Positions 1 to 5,939 of a stretch of DNA of 9,752 bases are shown here, piece after piece; position 1 is the first letter of the stretch; each line of letters begins with the position of its first letter. The notes under the pieces were generated by a model. That model was given only the letters and a program-made list of their open reading frames with translations, made no database searches and was not told where the DNA came from. Location of the stretch: positions 1 through 9,752 of the forward strand of contig PUPG01000023.1 of assembly GCA_003553005.1 (NCBI GenBank), given 5' to 3'. Source of the stretch: Bacteroidales bacterium (GTDB lineage: Bacteria; Bacteroidota; Bacteroidia; Bacteroidales; UBA7960). The position numbers and the translations under genes were made by a program.

Positions 1-1
1 A

Positions 2-109
2 AACCGGGATACCATCCGGGAGTGCGAAAAGCTGGGAATCCCCCTGCCGCAGTTTGTGGCGCTTTCCCTGGATGCGATGAAAAGGGTGGGACCGGAAATT
101 GGCTTATAG
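2..109 (+). CDS. 3' end of an unrecognised gene
   Basis: An open frame enters from the left edge and ends at TAG 107-109, giving the last 35 residues of a protein. The tail includes GIPLPQFVALSLDAMKRVG and ends PEIGL. I do not recognise the family from so short a piece and propose no function. The coding call rests on the uninterrupted frame, on protein-like composition, and on the fit with the convergent protease gene: the two genes overlap by six bases, each ending with a Leu codon followed by a stop. The fragment is too short to exclude a chance frame. Confidence 0.5.
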   Translation, partial: NRDTIRECEKLGIPLPQFVALSLDAMKRVGPEIGL

Positions 110-1768
110 GGCCGGCTGTTGCGTCAGCAGTTTCATCTCCTCGCTTTCGAGGGCTTCCAATGCCTTGCGGAAGGCCCTGTCGGAGCTGTGTAGCACGGGG
201 TAGAAAGCCTCCGGGCCAAAGATATTCCTGCCGATGTAGGCCTTTAAATTGGTTTCGATCTGTGTCCGGGCTTCCTGGCTGACCTGGTCCGGAATGCTGG
301 TGCCCTGATCCCCGGCATATTGCAGAAAGTCGCGGTATACATCGTCTGTGATGCGGAAATCGCGGACGAAGCCTTCGGCGGAGTCGTGGCTTTCGATCGT
401 TGCACGGTTTCTGTCGGCATAGTCGAAAGCGAAAGTGTAAATGTGTCCGCGGTTAAATACGCGGTTGAAGAACCCCAGGTCATTGTCGCCGCCCAGGGGT
501 ACGAAAATGTCGGGCATGATGCCGCCGCCACCATAGACCGTTCTTCCTGCGGGGGTTTCAAAGCGGAGGCTGTCGTCGAAATGGATGCTGTCGGGACTCA
601 TCATTTCGCCATTCTGGTAACGCTGGATAAACTCGGCAAAGTAAGCTTCTTCTCCTTCGTCATAAGGTTTCTGGATGCTCCGGCCGGTGGGTGTATAGTA
701 GCGTGCCACGGTGAGCCGGAGGGCTGATCCGTCGCGCATCTGGATCTGCTCCTGGACGAGGCCCTTGCCAAATGAGCGGCGTCCCGCCACGAGCCCGCGG
801 TCGTTGTCCTGCACGGCGCCGGCGATGATCTCGCTCGCGGATGCCGACCATTCGTCGATCAGCACCACCAGGGGTTGTGTCTCAAACCGGCCTTCCCGCG
901 CGGAACGCGCATAATTTCGCGGCCGGCTCCGGCCATCCGTATACACAATCAGTTCGTCTGGCTTCAGCAGCTCGTCGGCGACCTCAATCGCGGCTTCCAG
1001 GAAACCGCCGCCATTGCCCCGCAGGTCGAGGATCATCTGCTCCATGCCTTGTTCACGGAGCTCATCCATGCCGCCGATAAACTCCTGGTAGGTGGTGGCC
1101 GAAAACTTGTTCAGCCGGATGTAGCCGGTCCGCTCATCCACCATATAGGCAATGTCCAGGCTGTACGACGGGATCTCATCCCGCGTAAGCGAGAAAGAAA
1201 GGAGCTCAGGAAGGCCCGCTCGTTTGACTTTGATGTCGACGGTGGTGCCCTTTTCGCCCATCAGCATGTCGACCACCTCATCGGTGGCCTTGCTCACGCC
1301 GGCAATGGGGGTTTCCTCCACCTGCACGATGCGGTCGCCGGGCATGATGCCTGCTTCCTCGCTGGGTCCGCCTGCAATGGGGGTGATCACCACCAGCGTG
1401 TCGTTGATCATGTTGAACTCAATGCCAATGCCTTCAAAGCTGCCCATCAGGGGGTCGTTCATCCGGCGGAACTCGGCGGCCGGAATATAAGAGGAGTGGG
1501 GGTCGAGGTTCTTCACCAGGCTGCGCACCGCATCATCGGTGAGCTCGTCGCGCGATACCGGGTCCACGTAAGACTCGAGGATGTAGTTGATCACGTGGTC
1601 GAGCTTGTCGTTGCGCTCCACGCCTACCGAAAAGAAAGGCTGGCTGCTGTCGCCCGGGTGGGGCCTCCGCAGGTTGGTGCCGAGGAAAAATCCAAGCAAC
1701 AACACCAGCGACATGATGATGGGGATGTATACCCGTGCGCGTATCAGGGGTTTGCGTTTTTCTTCCAT
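104..1768 (-). CDS. ctpA: S41 family C-terminal processing protease (CtpA/Prc type)
   Basis: This encodes a 554-residue serine protease of the tail-specific S41 family, which cleaves proteins near their C-termini in the periplasm. Seen in the sequence: a basic N-terminus, then one membrane segment at about residues 13-30 (signal anchor); a PDZ domain at about 108-185, with the GIGIEF and GIMPGDRI segments that normally open and continue it; and the protease core at about 210-400. The Ser/Lys dyad fits S310 (the middle Ser of SASAS) and K335 (in SFGKG), 25 residues apart as in E. coli Prc. LDLRGNGGG at 247-255 is the usual substrate-site loop. About 120 further residues follow the core, as is common in Bacteroidota members. 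The ATG start is preceded by an A-rich stretch without a Shine-Dalgarno sequence. The gene stands alone: it is 294 bases from rfaE2 and overlaps the left-hand gene by six bases. The family is certain; the physiological substrate is unknown. Confidence 0.95.
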   Translation of the reverse strand: MEEKRKPLIRARVYIPIIMSLVLLLGFFLGTNLRRPHPGDSSQPFFSVGVERNDKLDHVINYILESYVDPVSRDELTDDAVRSLVKNLDPHSSYIPAAEFRRMNDPLMGSFEGIGIEFNMINDTLVVITPIAGGPSEEAGIMPGDRIVQVEETPIAGVSKATDEVVDMLMGEKGTTVDIKVKRAGLPELLSFSLTRDEIPSYSLDIAYMVDERTGYIRLNKFSATTYQEFIGGMDELREQGMEQMILDLRGNGGGFLEAAIEVADELLKPDELIVYTDGRSRPRNYARSAREGRFETQPLVVLIDEWSASASEIIAGAVQDNDRGLVAGRRSFGKGLVQEQIQMRDGSALRLTVARYYTPTGRSIQKPYDEGEEAYFAEFIQRYQNGEMMSPDSIHFDDSLRFETPAGRTVYGGGGIMPDIFVPLGGDNDLGFFNRVFNRGHIYTFAFDYADRNRATIESHDSAEGFVRDFRITDDVYRDFLQYAGDQGTSIPDQVSQEARTQIETNLKAYIGRNIFGPEAFYPVLHSSDRAFRKALEALESEEMKLLTQQPAL

Positions 1769-1844
1769 CTGTTTATATTTTGTTATCTGGTTGTTGTTGT
1801 GGCACTTACGTTCTTAGCAAAAGTTTAGGAGTTGTGTGGCAACT

Positions 1845-1915
1845 GTTTGAGGTTTGACGTTTGAAGTTTGGGGTTGCCTCGGGTAACCTCAAACTTCAAA
1901 CCTCAAACTTCAAAC
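1845..1915. repeat. Palindrome of tandem GTTTGNN heptamers
   Basis: The left arm (1845-1875) is four tandem heptamers GTTTGAG, GTTTGAC, GTTTGAA, GTTTGGG plus GTT. The right arm (1885-1915) is AAC plus CTCAAAC, TTCAAAC, CTCAAAC, TTCAAAC. The arms pair at 28 of 31 positions; two of the exceptions become G-U pairs if the plus strand is transcribed, and one is C-C. The stem continues through 1876-1878/1882-1884 to a tiny loop. It lies in the 294-base gap between rfaE2 (ending at 2063) and ctpA (starting at 1768). No T-run follows on either strand, so it is not a classical intrinsic terminator. It may be a dispersed intergenic repeat that can also slow or end transcription; that is inference. In the rest of the gap (1769-1844, 1916-2062) I see no gene, only a short AGTTG/CAACT hairpin at 1830-1844. 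Confidence 0.9.
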
Positions 1916-2062
1916 CAATTCACACCCTGTGAAAATAATCATCCTCCTGTGTGTCAAAAATCCTGTCATGGGCGTTTCATATGTAGAACCGGTATGATGG
2001 CTGGCAACTGCAACTATCGTTCCAATCAACACGAAGTTACGGATATTCGGCGGGAGAGAATG

Positions 2063-2581
2063 TTATTTTTTCTTAAGCCCGCCGATTTTGTCGATGAGAC
2101 CGGAGGTAGAAAAGCCTTTTAGCAAGGGGATGGTTACCACCTTTCCCCCTCTGTCCTTCACGGCATCCGCCCCGGCAATGTCTTCCGGCCGGTAGTCCTG
2201 GCCCTTCACCAGCACATCGGGTGCGATGGCTTCGATGAGCCTGGCCGGGGTGTCTTCGTCGAAAAGCACGACCAGATCGACAAAGCGGAGTGCGGCCAGC
2301 ACCCTGGCACGCGCCTCTTCGGGATTGACCGGCCGGCCAGCCCCTTTGATCCGCCGCACGGAGTCGTCGGTGTTCAGGCCCAGGATCAGGACATCGCCCA
2401 GGTCGGCTGCCCGCGAAAGGTAGTCGATATGGCCTGCGTGCAGGATGTCGAAACAGCCATTGGTGAATACCAGGCGCTTGTCGAAGAAGCGCCAGTAGCG
2501 GATCTTGCCTTGCAGGGTCTCAGCGGCCTGCTCCGGTCGCAGGATCCTGGTCTCCAGGTGTTGGTGTTTGCTGTGCGCCAT
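2063..2581 (-). CDS. rfaE2: D-glycero-beta-D-manno-heptose 1-phosphate adenylyltransferase (RfaE2)
   Basis: This 172-residue cytidylyltransferase-like enzyme transfers AMP from ATP to heptose 1-phosphate, giving the ADP-heptose precursor of lipopolysaccharide core and other heptose-containing glycans. It matches only the C-terminal half of bifunctional E. coli HldE; no ribokinase-type domain is present, so the kinase must be encoded elsewhere. Visible motifs: FTNGCFDILHAGH at 39-51, with the HxGH nucleotide-binding signature at 48-51; the KGQDY segment near 126-130; and GFSTS at 156-160, the family's second nucleotide-binding signature. The ATG at 2579-2581 gives about 38 residues before the first motif, which suits stand-alone family members, and AACAAACAAAAAC precedes it. 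That start lies inside the upstream membrane-protein gene, giving a 62-base out-of-frame overlap and probable translational coupling. The exact sugar substrate in this organism is inferred from the family. Confidence 0.92.
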   Translation of the reverse strand: MAHSKHQHLETRILRPEQAAETLQGKIRYWRFFDKRLVFTNGCFDILHAGHIDYLSRAADLGDVLILGLNTDDSVRRIKGAGRPVNPEEARARVLAALRFVDLVVLFDEDTPARLIEAIAPDVLVKGQDYRPEDIAGADAVKDRGGKVVTIPLLKGFSTSGLIDKIGGLKKK

Positions 2582-3581
2582 GTTTTTGTTTGTTTAATGA
2601 CAGGATGATCCAGGCAAAAGTGCCCGCGGCAATGTTGACGATGATCTGCGTGGCGTGGGTGATGTAGGCATAGGATGTGGCTGGCTCTGAGGCGATGCCG
2701 TATAATTCACGCAACGTGATGATGGTCAGAAAGTGATAGGTCCCGATTCCGCCGGGCACGGGAGCGAGAATGCCCAGGCTGCCTACGGCCAGCAGGGTCA
2801 GTCCGGCCAGCGGCGTGAGGTCTGAGGTGGCCTGGATGGCAAAAAAGCAGAGGTAGACGGTCAGGTAATACAAGCCCCAGATCAGGACAGAGTGCAGGAT
2901 GAACCAGCCCTTGCCACGCATGGTCATGATGGTCCGGAAGCCTGCCGCAACCCCGTGCAGCTGGCGTTTTAACCTGAAAAAGAAGCTGCCTTCCTTTGCC
3001 CGGCGCATCTTGTGGCGGAAGAAAATCACGGCGCCAATGACTGCGGCGAGGAATGCCAGGCCGAGGATGGATAATACCAGCCAGTGGGCGCTGCCCCGCG
3101 CCAGGGTGGGTTCCCAGAACATGCGGTTCAGGAAGTTTCGCAGAAAGCCGAATTGGCTGACGATGGTGATGAACACGATCGCAAGCATGCTGACCAGGTC
3201 GAAGGCCCTTTCGGCCAGCACGGTACCCGCCAGGGCGTTGAAAGGGGTTTTGGATGCCTTGCTCAGGGTAACGCAGCGGGTGATCTCGCCCATCCTGGGA
3301 ATGGCCAGGTTGGCCAGGTATCCGGTCATCACCGCCAGGAAGGTCTGGAAGGCATTGGTTTGATAGCCCATCGTGCCGATGAGCATGTTCCACCGCACGG
3401 CACGCAGGTAATGGCTAAGCAGGGCGCACAGCATGGCCAGCAGGATCCACCCGTACCGGGCCTGCCTGAGTTCCTCCACGATCCGCCCCACATCCTGCCC
3501 GCGGGTGATCAGCCAAAGGATCAAAATACCCGCCAGAAGGGAGATGAACACCTTCAAATATCGTTTTACCTGTGTGTGCAA
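2520..3581 (-). CDS. Lysylphosphatidylglycerol synthase transmembrane-domain (flippase-like) membrane protein
   Basis: This is a 353-residue integral membrane protein resembling the YbhN/MprF-flippase domain family (PF03706). Hydrophobic segments lie near residues 11-27, 44-60, 78-94, 127-147, 166-188, 226-248, 257-276 and 300-328. Family hallmarks are RMGEITRC at 96-103 and the PVPGGIG turn at 274-280. No soluble aminoacyl-transfer domain follows, so it is not a full MprF; transport or flipping of a lipid-linked molecule is inferred. The start is probably TTG at 3579-3581, eight bases after the panD stop: an in-frame stop lies just upstream, and the first ATG would remove the first membrane segment. 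The C-terminal tail of about 24 residues (from KQKHG to GAGR) is polar and Pro/Gly-rich, and is mostly encoded by bases that also encode the start of rfaE2. It sits between panD and rfaE2 and is probably cotranscribed with both. Confidence 0.85.
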   Translation of the reverse strand: MHTQVKRYLKVFISLLAGILILWLITRGQDVGRIVEELRQARYGWILLAMLCALLSHYLRAVRWNMLIGTMGYQTNAFQTFLAVMTGYLANLAIPRMGEITRCVTLSKASKTPFNALAGTVLAERAFDLVSMLAIVFITIVSQFGFLRNFLNRMFWEPTLARGSAHWLVLSILGLAFLAAVIGAVIFFRHKMRRAKEGSFFFRLKRQLHGVAAGFRTIMTMRGKGWFILHSVLIWGLYYLTVYLCFFAIQATSDLTPLAGLTLLAVGSLGILAPVPGGIGTYHFLTIITLRELYGIASEPATSYAYITHATQIIVNIAAGTFAWIILSLNKQKHGAQQTPTPGDQDPATGAGR

Positions 3582-3589
3582 TGGATTTA

Positions 3590-3934
3590 TCAGATTTTAT
3601 TGTGCTGGTCCGGGAAGATGATTGCGGGAACAAAATCTTTGGCCTTGGCGGCTTCCATCAGGGCATAGGCAATGATGATGACGATGTCGCCGGGCTGCAC
3701 CTTGCGTGCTGCCGGCCCGTTCATGCAGATCTGGCCGCTGCCGCGTTCGCCTTTGATCACATAGGTTTCCAGTCGCTCCCCGTTGTTGATGTTCACCACC
3801 TGGACCTTCTCGTTTTCAATGATGCCACTGGCATCCATCAGGTCTTCGTCGATGGTGATGCTGCCTATGTAATTCAGGTCTGCTTCGGTAACCACAGCCC
3901 TGTGTATTTTCGATTTCATGATTTCAAGAAGCAT
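3590..3934 (-). CDS. panD: Aspartate 1-decarboxylase proenzyme
   Basis: PanD decarboxylates L-aspartate to beta-alanine, the amine that PanC joins to pantoate. It is made as a proenzyme that cleaves itself between Gly and Ser, leaving a pyruvoyl group on the new N-terminal Ser. With ATG 3932-3934 as start, the protein has 114 residues and the cleavage site in YIGSITID falls at Gly24-Ser25, exactly as in E. coli. Other landmarks are KSKIHR at 7-12, GERLETYVI and the [12 protein letters not shown] segment that usually lines the active site. The frame stays open upstream to a TTG at 3970, but that form would add 12 residues absent from the family. The gene begins 55 bases downstream of the panC stop, has its own promoter candidate there, and ends 8 bases before the flippase-like gene. 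Confidence 0.96.
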   Translation of the reverse strand: MLLEIMKSKIHRAVVTEADLNYIGSITIDEDLMDASGIIENEKVQVVNINNGERLETYVIKGERGSGQICMNGPAARKVQPGDIVIIIAYALMEAAKAKDFVPAIIFPDQHNKI

Positions 3935-3984
3935 GATGCTTATTTTTCTGATAAGGTCAGCAGGGGCCAACCCCCTGCGGGGTG

Positions 3985-4016
3985 CAAAGTTACGAATTTA
4001 GCTGCAGATTGTCAAT
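3985..4016 (-). promoter_or_regulatory. Bacteroidota-type promoter for panD, overlapping the panC stop
   Basis: On the minus strand TAACTTTG (3985-3992) matches the phylum's TAnnTTTG -7 element. ATTG (4013-4016), ending 20 bases upstream of it, fits a weak TTTG -33 element. The TAA of the -7 box is also the panC stop codon (3990-3992). Transcription would start near 3978, leaving a leader of about 45 bases that contains a CCCC/GGGG mini-hairpin around 3971-3982. This is sequence matching only. Confidence 0.5.
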
Positions 4017-4835
4017 CAGGCGCACGTCTCCGGCGTGCACGGCAATGCATCCCATTACGGGCTCGCCGGCATCAGCCGCGGTGGCCGGGAGGAGGTCGCG
4101 GGCCCTGACCACCTCAAAATATTCCAGTTCCAGCTCCGGCGAAGCATGGATGCGCGCCCTAACGGTGCGGATGATGTCTTCCACGGCCGTCCCCGGGTAT
4201 AGCTCCCGTGCGGCTTGCAGGGCCTGGAAGATCCGGGGTGCTTCGCGGCGCTGTGCTGCCGTCAGCCGCACGTTGCGACTGCTCAGGGCCAACCCGTCGG
4301 ACTCCCTGACCGTAGGGCAGCCCACGATCTCCGTAGGGTGTTCCTCCATCCTGGCCAATGCCCTGACGATCTGCAGCTGCTGAAAGTCCTTTTCCCCAAA
4401 GTAGGCCCTATCGGGCTCCGTGATGCGAAAAAGCTTGTCCACCACGATGGCCACCCCGTTGAAGTGACCCGCCCGGTACCGGCCTTCCATCACCTTGTCG
4501 AGCTGCCCAAAATCGTAGGTCCGGGTCTCCTCCCCCGGGTACATCTCACGGGTGTCCGGACAAAACACGGCGTGGCACCCCATCCGTTCCAATTGCGCCA
4601 GGTCGGCGTCCAGCGTGCGGGGGTACTTCTCCAGGTCTTCGGGCTTGTTGAACTGAATCGGGTTGACGAATATGCTGCAGACCACCAGGTCGTTATCCGC
4701 CAGGGCACGCCGCACCAGGTCGAGGTGTCCGGCGTGCAGCGCACCCATCGTCGGGACAAATCCGACGCTTTTTCCGCGTGTTTTGCCCGCACGGACCCAC
4801 TGATTCATCGTTTTTTTGTGCCTGAAGACTTCCAT
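3990..4835 (-). CDS. panC: Pantothenate synthetase (pantoate--beta-alanine ligase)
   Basis: PanC condenses pantoate with beta-alanine, using ATP and a pantoyl-adenylate intermediate, to make pantothenate, the precursor of coenzyme A and acyl carrier protein. The 281-residue product shows the complete family signature: [10 protein letters not shown] at 28-37 (ATP-binding HxGH), FVNPIQF at 56-62, [13 protein letters not shown] at 117-129, FGEKDFQQ at 146-153, [10 protein letters not shown] at 179-188 with the KMSKS-like SSRN, and the C-terminal RLIDN. Length and the spacing from Met to the first motif match E. coli PanC, supporting the ATG at 4833-4835. It is the first gene of the leftward cluster and is followed by panD, so both last-step activities of the pathway are side by side. 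It is divergent from the glgA-like gene, with overlapping promoter candidates between them. Confidence 0.98.
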   Translation of the reverse strand: MEVFRHKKTMNQWVRAGKTRGKSVGFVPTMGALHAGHLDLVRRALADNDLVVCSIFVNPIQFNKPEDLEKYPRTLDADLAQLERMGCHAVFCPDTREMYPGEETRTYDFGQLDKVMEGRYRAGHFNGVAIVVDKLFRITEPDRAYFGEKDFQQLQIVRALARMEEHPTEIVGCPTVRESDGLALSSRNVRLTAAQRREAPRIFQALQAARELYPGTAVEDIIRTVRARIHASPELELEYFEVVRARDLLPATAADAGEPVMGCIAVHAGDVRLIDNLQLNS

Positions 4836-4862
4836 TATGGCTTGTTAAGTAGTTGGTTTTTT

Positions 4863-4882
4863 GTGTTTTATATAAAAAACAC
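4863..4882. other. AT-rich inverted repeat in the panC leader
   Basis: GTGTTTT (4863-4869) and AAAACAC (4876-4882) are perfect 7-base inverted arms around a 6-base ATATAA spacer. On the minus strand this lies in the predicted panC 5' leader, about 28 bases before the start codon. It could be a weak hairpin or a protein-binding site; nothing in the sequence decides between these. Confidence 0.4.
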
Positions 4883-4913
4883 GGCAGAATATACCACCCA
4901 AAAAACAAATCCG

Positions 4914-4947
4914 CAAAGCTAATAAGGATAATTTGAAAAATCGCAAA
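4914..4947 (-). promoter_or_regulatory. Bacteroidota-type promoter for panC
   Basis: On the minus strand TAGCTTTG (4914-4921) matches TAnnTTTG, and TTTG (4944-4947) lies 22 bases upstream, slightly wider than the usual spacing. A start near 4907 would give a panC leader of about 70 bases. It is interleaved with the plus-strand promoter at 4932-4963, so polymerase could probably not occupy both at once. Confidence 0.5.
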
Positions 4948-4963
4948 AAAAAGCGTAATTTTG
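4932..4963 (+). promoter_or_regulatory. Bacteroidota-type promoter for the glgA-like gene
   Basis: TTTG (4932-4935) and TAATTTTG (4956-4963) are separated by 20 bases, a full match to the phylum's -33/-7 consensus in a strongly AT-rich stretch. A start near 4970 would leave a leader of about 36 bases before ATG 5006. The TTG inside the -7 box begins an in-frame upstream extension of the gene, but it should not be used as the start codon. Confidence 0.7.
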
Positions 4964-5005
4964 CAAGACCATTTTCTGATATCCTTTAAACCGTTCGTCA
5001 ATCTT

Positions 5006-5833
5006 ATGGAAAAGCCAAAAGTTCTTTTCGTCCAGCAGGAAATAACCCCTTATCTCAAAGAAACACACATGGGCCATATCGGCCGCTACCTACCCCAGGG
5101 CATCCAGGAAAGAAAAAAAGAGATCCGCACCTTCATGCCGCGCTATGGTTGCATCAACGAGCGACGCAATCAACTGCACGAGGTCATCCGCCTTTCGGGG
5201 ATGAACCTGGTGATCGACAACACGGACCATCCGCTGATCATCAAGGTGGCCTCCATCCAGTCGGCCCGGATGCAGATCTACTTCATCGACAATGAAGACT
5301 TTTTTCAGCGCAAGTTTACCCTGACCAACAAAAATGGTGAATTTTTTGCAGATAACGACGAGCGCGCCATTTTCTTTACCCGTGGCGTGATCGAAACAGT
5401 CAAGAAGCTTGGCTGGTCACCCGACCTGGTGCACTGCAACGGCTGGTTCACCAGCCTGATGCCCTTCTACCTCAAAGAGGTCATCAAGGACAACCCCATG
5501 TTCTCCGACACCAAGGTGATCTATTCCCTCTACAATGACGCCTTCCCGGGTCAGCTTGACACTGGCATCGGTAAAAAAATGAAGGCCAAAGGGGTCTCAG
5601 ACGAAACCCTAAGCAAGTACCAGGATCCCACCTATGCAAACATCAGCAAAGTGGCGATGGACTATGCCGATGGGATCATTTTCGGAGAAGAGGAGCTCGA
5701 CCCCGAACTGGAGCAGTATGCCAGGAACAGCGGCAAGCCCCTGCTGGAGTATCACGACAGGGATACTTACCTCGATGCTTACAATCAGTTCTATGATGAG
5801 GTATTGGTTAGTGAATCCGTGTTGGAGCAATAA
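5006..5833 (+). CDS. GT5-type 'glycogen/starch synthase' N-terminal-domain protein
   Basis: The 275-residue product resembles the N-terminal Rossmann domain of glycosyltransferase family 5 (bacterial GlgA, PF08323) but stops where the second, nucleotide-sugar-binding domain would begin; GlgA is normally about 480 residues. Single-domain proteins like this are common in Bacteroidota and are annotated glycogen/starch synthase. Recognisable stretches are KVLFVQQEITPYLKE at 5-19, RTFMPRYGCINERRNQLHE at 41-59, DNDERAIFFTRG at 116-127 and SPDLVHCNGWFTSL at 138-151. The canonical KTGGL loop is replaced by KETHM, and the HAHDWHAGL segment of GlgA corresponds to HCNGWFTSL, so glycogen synthase activity is doubtful. 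The ATG at 5006 is preferred to an in-frame TTG at 4961 because the latter lies within the promoter. The gene is divergent from panC and followed by the DUF4270-glmS unit. Actual function is unknown. Confidence 0.9.
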   Translation: MEKPKVLFVQQEITPYLKETHMGHIGRYLPQGIQERKKEIRTFMPRYGCINERRNQLHEVIRLSGMNLVIDNTDHPLIIKVASIQSARMQIYFIDNEDFFQRKFTLTNKNGEFFADNDERAIFFTRGVIETVKKLGWSPDLVHCNGWFTSLMPFYLKEVIKDNPMFSDTKVIYSLYNDAFPGQLDTGIGKKMKAKGVSDETLSKYQDPTYANISKVAMDYADGIIFGEEELDPELEQYARNSGKPLLEYHDRDTYLDAYNQFYDEVLVSESVLEQ

Positions 5834-5850
5834 TAAAATTTTTACCTTTG
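5822..5850 (+). promoter_or_regulatory. Promoter candidate for DUF4270-glmS
   Basis: TACCTTTG (5843-5850) matches the TAnnTTTG element ten bases after the glgA-like stop codon. A partial -33 element, TTG (5822-5824), lies inside the end of that gene with an 18-base gap. A start near 5857 would put the foldable leader at 5862-5895 at the very 5' end of the RNA. The -7 match is good and the -33 match is weak. Confidence 0.55.
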
Positions 5851-5861
5851 CGTTAATCTAA

Positions 5862-5895
5862 CCTGCAGGGTCAATGCTTATGCGCATTTTGCAGG
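5862..5895 (+). other. Two-part stem-loop in the DUF4270-glmS leader
   Basis: CCTGCA (5862-5867) pairs with TGCAGG (5890-5895). Inside it AATGC (5873-5877) pairs with GCATT (5884-5888) around a six-base loop. The inner side is asymmetric: GGGTC (5868-5872) faces a single T (5889). The fold would sit at the 5' end of the predicted transcript, about 60 bases before the intrinsic terminator. It also covers the ATG at 5874, the furthest upstream start available to the downstream frame. The pairing is visible; any regulatory role is inferred. Confidence 0.5.
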
Positions 5896-5939
5896 CGAAG
5901 CGGAACAAACAGCAATTAATCATCAAAAACGCTGATACC

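Noticed and set aside
875..1828. 317-codon plus-strand reading frame across the protease gene
   Set aside because: It is antisense to ctpA, which has full S41 motifs. Its product is His/Val-rich with no recognisable domain, as expected of a reverse-complement frame in GC-rich coding DNA.
1845..1915. CRISPR-like array
   Set aside because: The heptamers are contiguous with no spacers and form an inverted, not direct, arrangement overall. No cas genes are present.
3935..3970. N-terminal extension of panD from TTG 3970
   Set aside because: It adds 12 residues not found in the family. ATG 3934 places the self-cleavage site at Gly24-Ser25 as in E. coli.
4961..5005. N-terminal extension of the GT5 half protein from TTG 4961
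   Set aside because: The TTG is part of the TAATTTTG promoter element. ATG 5006 starts directly before the KVLFV strand typical of the family.
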